From Bradyrhizobium sp. CCGUVB4N (GTDB lineage: Bacteria > Pseudomonadota > Alphaproteobacteria > Rhizobiales > Xanthobacteraceae), in assembly GCF_024199945.1 (NCBI RefSeq), contig NZ_JANADP010000001.1, positions 124,001-188,000 on the forward strand: 64,000 bases of DNA, read 5' to 3'. Below, in pieces: positions 63,901-64,000 of the stretch (within the stretch, counting starts at the first letter, position 1; every line of letters starts with the position of its first letter). The notes below the pieces were generated by a model. The model saw only the letters and a list, made by a program, of their open reading frames with translations. It did not search any database and was not told the DNA's origin. The position numbers and the translations under genes were made by a program.

Positions 63901-64000
63901 ATGCTGGACCGACGACAAATCTTGGCGGCGCTGGGAACCACGGCGCTCGCGAGCCTCGCACCAAGCGCACTTTTCGCAGCAGCCTCGATCAAGCCGGATG
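63901..64000 (+). CDS. Tat-exported protein, N-terminal 33 residues, cut by the window edge
   Basis: The frame opens with MLDRRQILAALGTTALASLA at 63901 after a strong GGGGAGGTGG ribosome site and stays open to the window end. DRRQILAALG is a twin-arginine signal followed by an AxA-like cleavage region (SALFAAAS). The mature protein is not visible, so the function cannot be stated. Confidence 0.75.
   Translation, partial: MLDRRQILAALGTTALASLAPSALFAAASIKPD

Overview
The window looks like a chromosomal segment of a high-GC alphaproteobacterium of the Bradyrhizobium type. The evidence is the protein sequences themselves: a Sinorhizobium-type PmtA, a long-form HPF, rpoN placed with lptCAB and ptsN, and an infC that appears to start at AUU. 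The dense palindromic intergenic repeats are also of the kind familiar from Bradyrhizobium. No prophage, transposase, CRISPR array or rRNA operon was seen. One tRNA gene (Leu, CAG) is present. Most of the window is ordinary chromosome with small accessory blocks.

Layout. 1-3336: a TetR-type regulator faces an operon of an SDR dehydrogenase, a saccharopine-dehydrogenase-like reductase and an acyl-CoA synthetase, with three phased operator-like palindromes between them. 3384-6608: a 1074-residue autotransporter. 6798-13399: ptsN, hpf, rpoN, lptB, lptA, lptC and an RNase D, all on the minus strand, which is the classic LPS-export/sigma-54 cluster. 13509-21038: a UbiA prenyltransferase with a worn HAD domain, an MFS exporter, tRNA-Leu, an NDUFA9-like NAD(P)-binding protein, a DprE2-like and a DprE1-like protein, and UppP. 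Together these resemble the polyprenyl-phosphoryl-ribose to -arabinose route of mycobacteria. 21208-25471: a GST, queG, a thioesterase-like protein, an NTF2-like protein and an alpha/beta hydrolase. 25724-31748: infC, rpmI, rplT, pheS and pheT, interrupted by two oppositely oriented genes for small secreted proteins. 31804-38776: a TSUP exporter, a Tat-exported amine oxidase, a YiiX-like cysteine hydrolase, and a metal block (CsoR, CopA, NikR).

38829-43732: a CoA-transferase plus HMG-CoA-lyase-like pair with a divergent LysR regulator, then an MFS transporter. 43861-46959: an S53 (sedolisin) peptidase divergent from a nucleoside-phosphorylase-fold protein. 47044-50542: an EI24/CysZ-like membrane protein and an EmrB/EmrA-type efflux pair. 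50580-52855: endonuclease III, a DUF2244 protein and an AraC-MGMT fusion. 52904-62297: a CocE-type hydrolase, gpmA, dapB, DUF1330, pyrF, an FMN reductase, pmtA, dnaJ and dnaK, all minus strand, with a good RpoH-type promoter before dnaK. 62696-64000: a secreted protein of unknown function and the start of a Tat-exported protein.

The most unusual signals are: (i) the DprE1/DprE2/UbiA/UppP grouping, including a degenerate HAD half and a Cys-to-Ala change at the position corresponding to the benzothiazinone target; (ii) the intergenic repeat families, whose hairpin arms vary in sequence yet stay self-complementary, with clear compensatory changes; (iii) three TetR operator-like palindromes on a 22-bp grid; (iv) the S53 peptidase/nucleoside-phosphorylase pair; and (v) an infC with an AUU start and hairpins in its leader. 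All functional calls rest on motif and family recognition by eye; no search was run.
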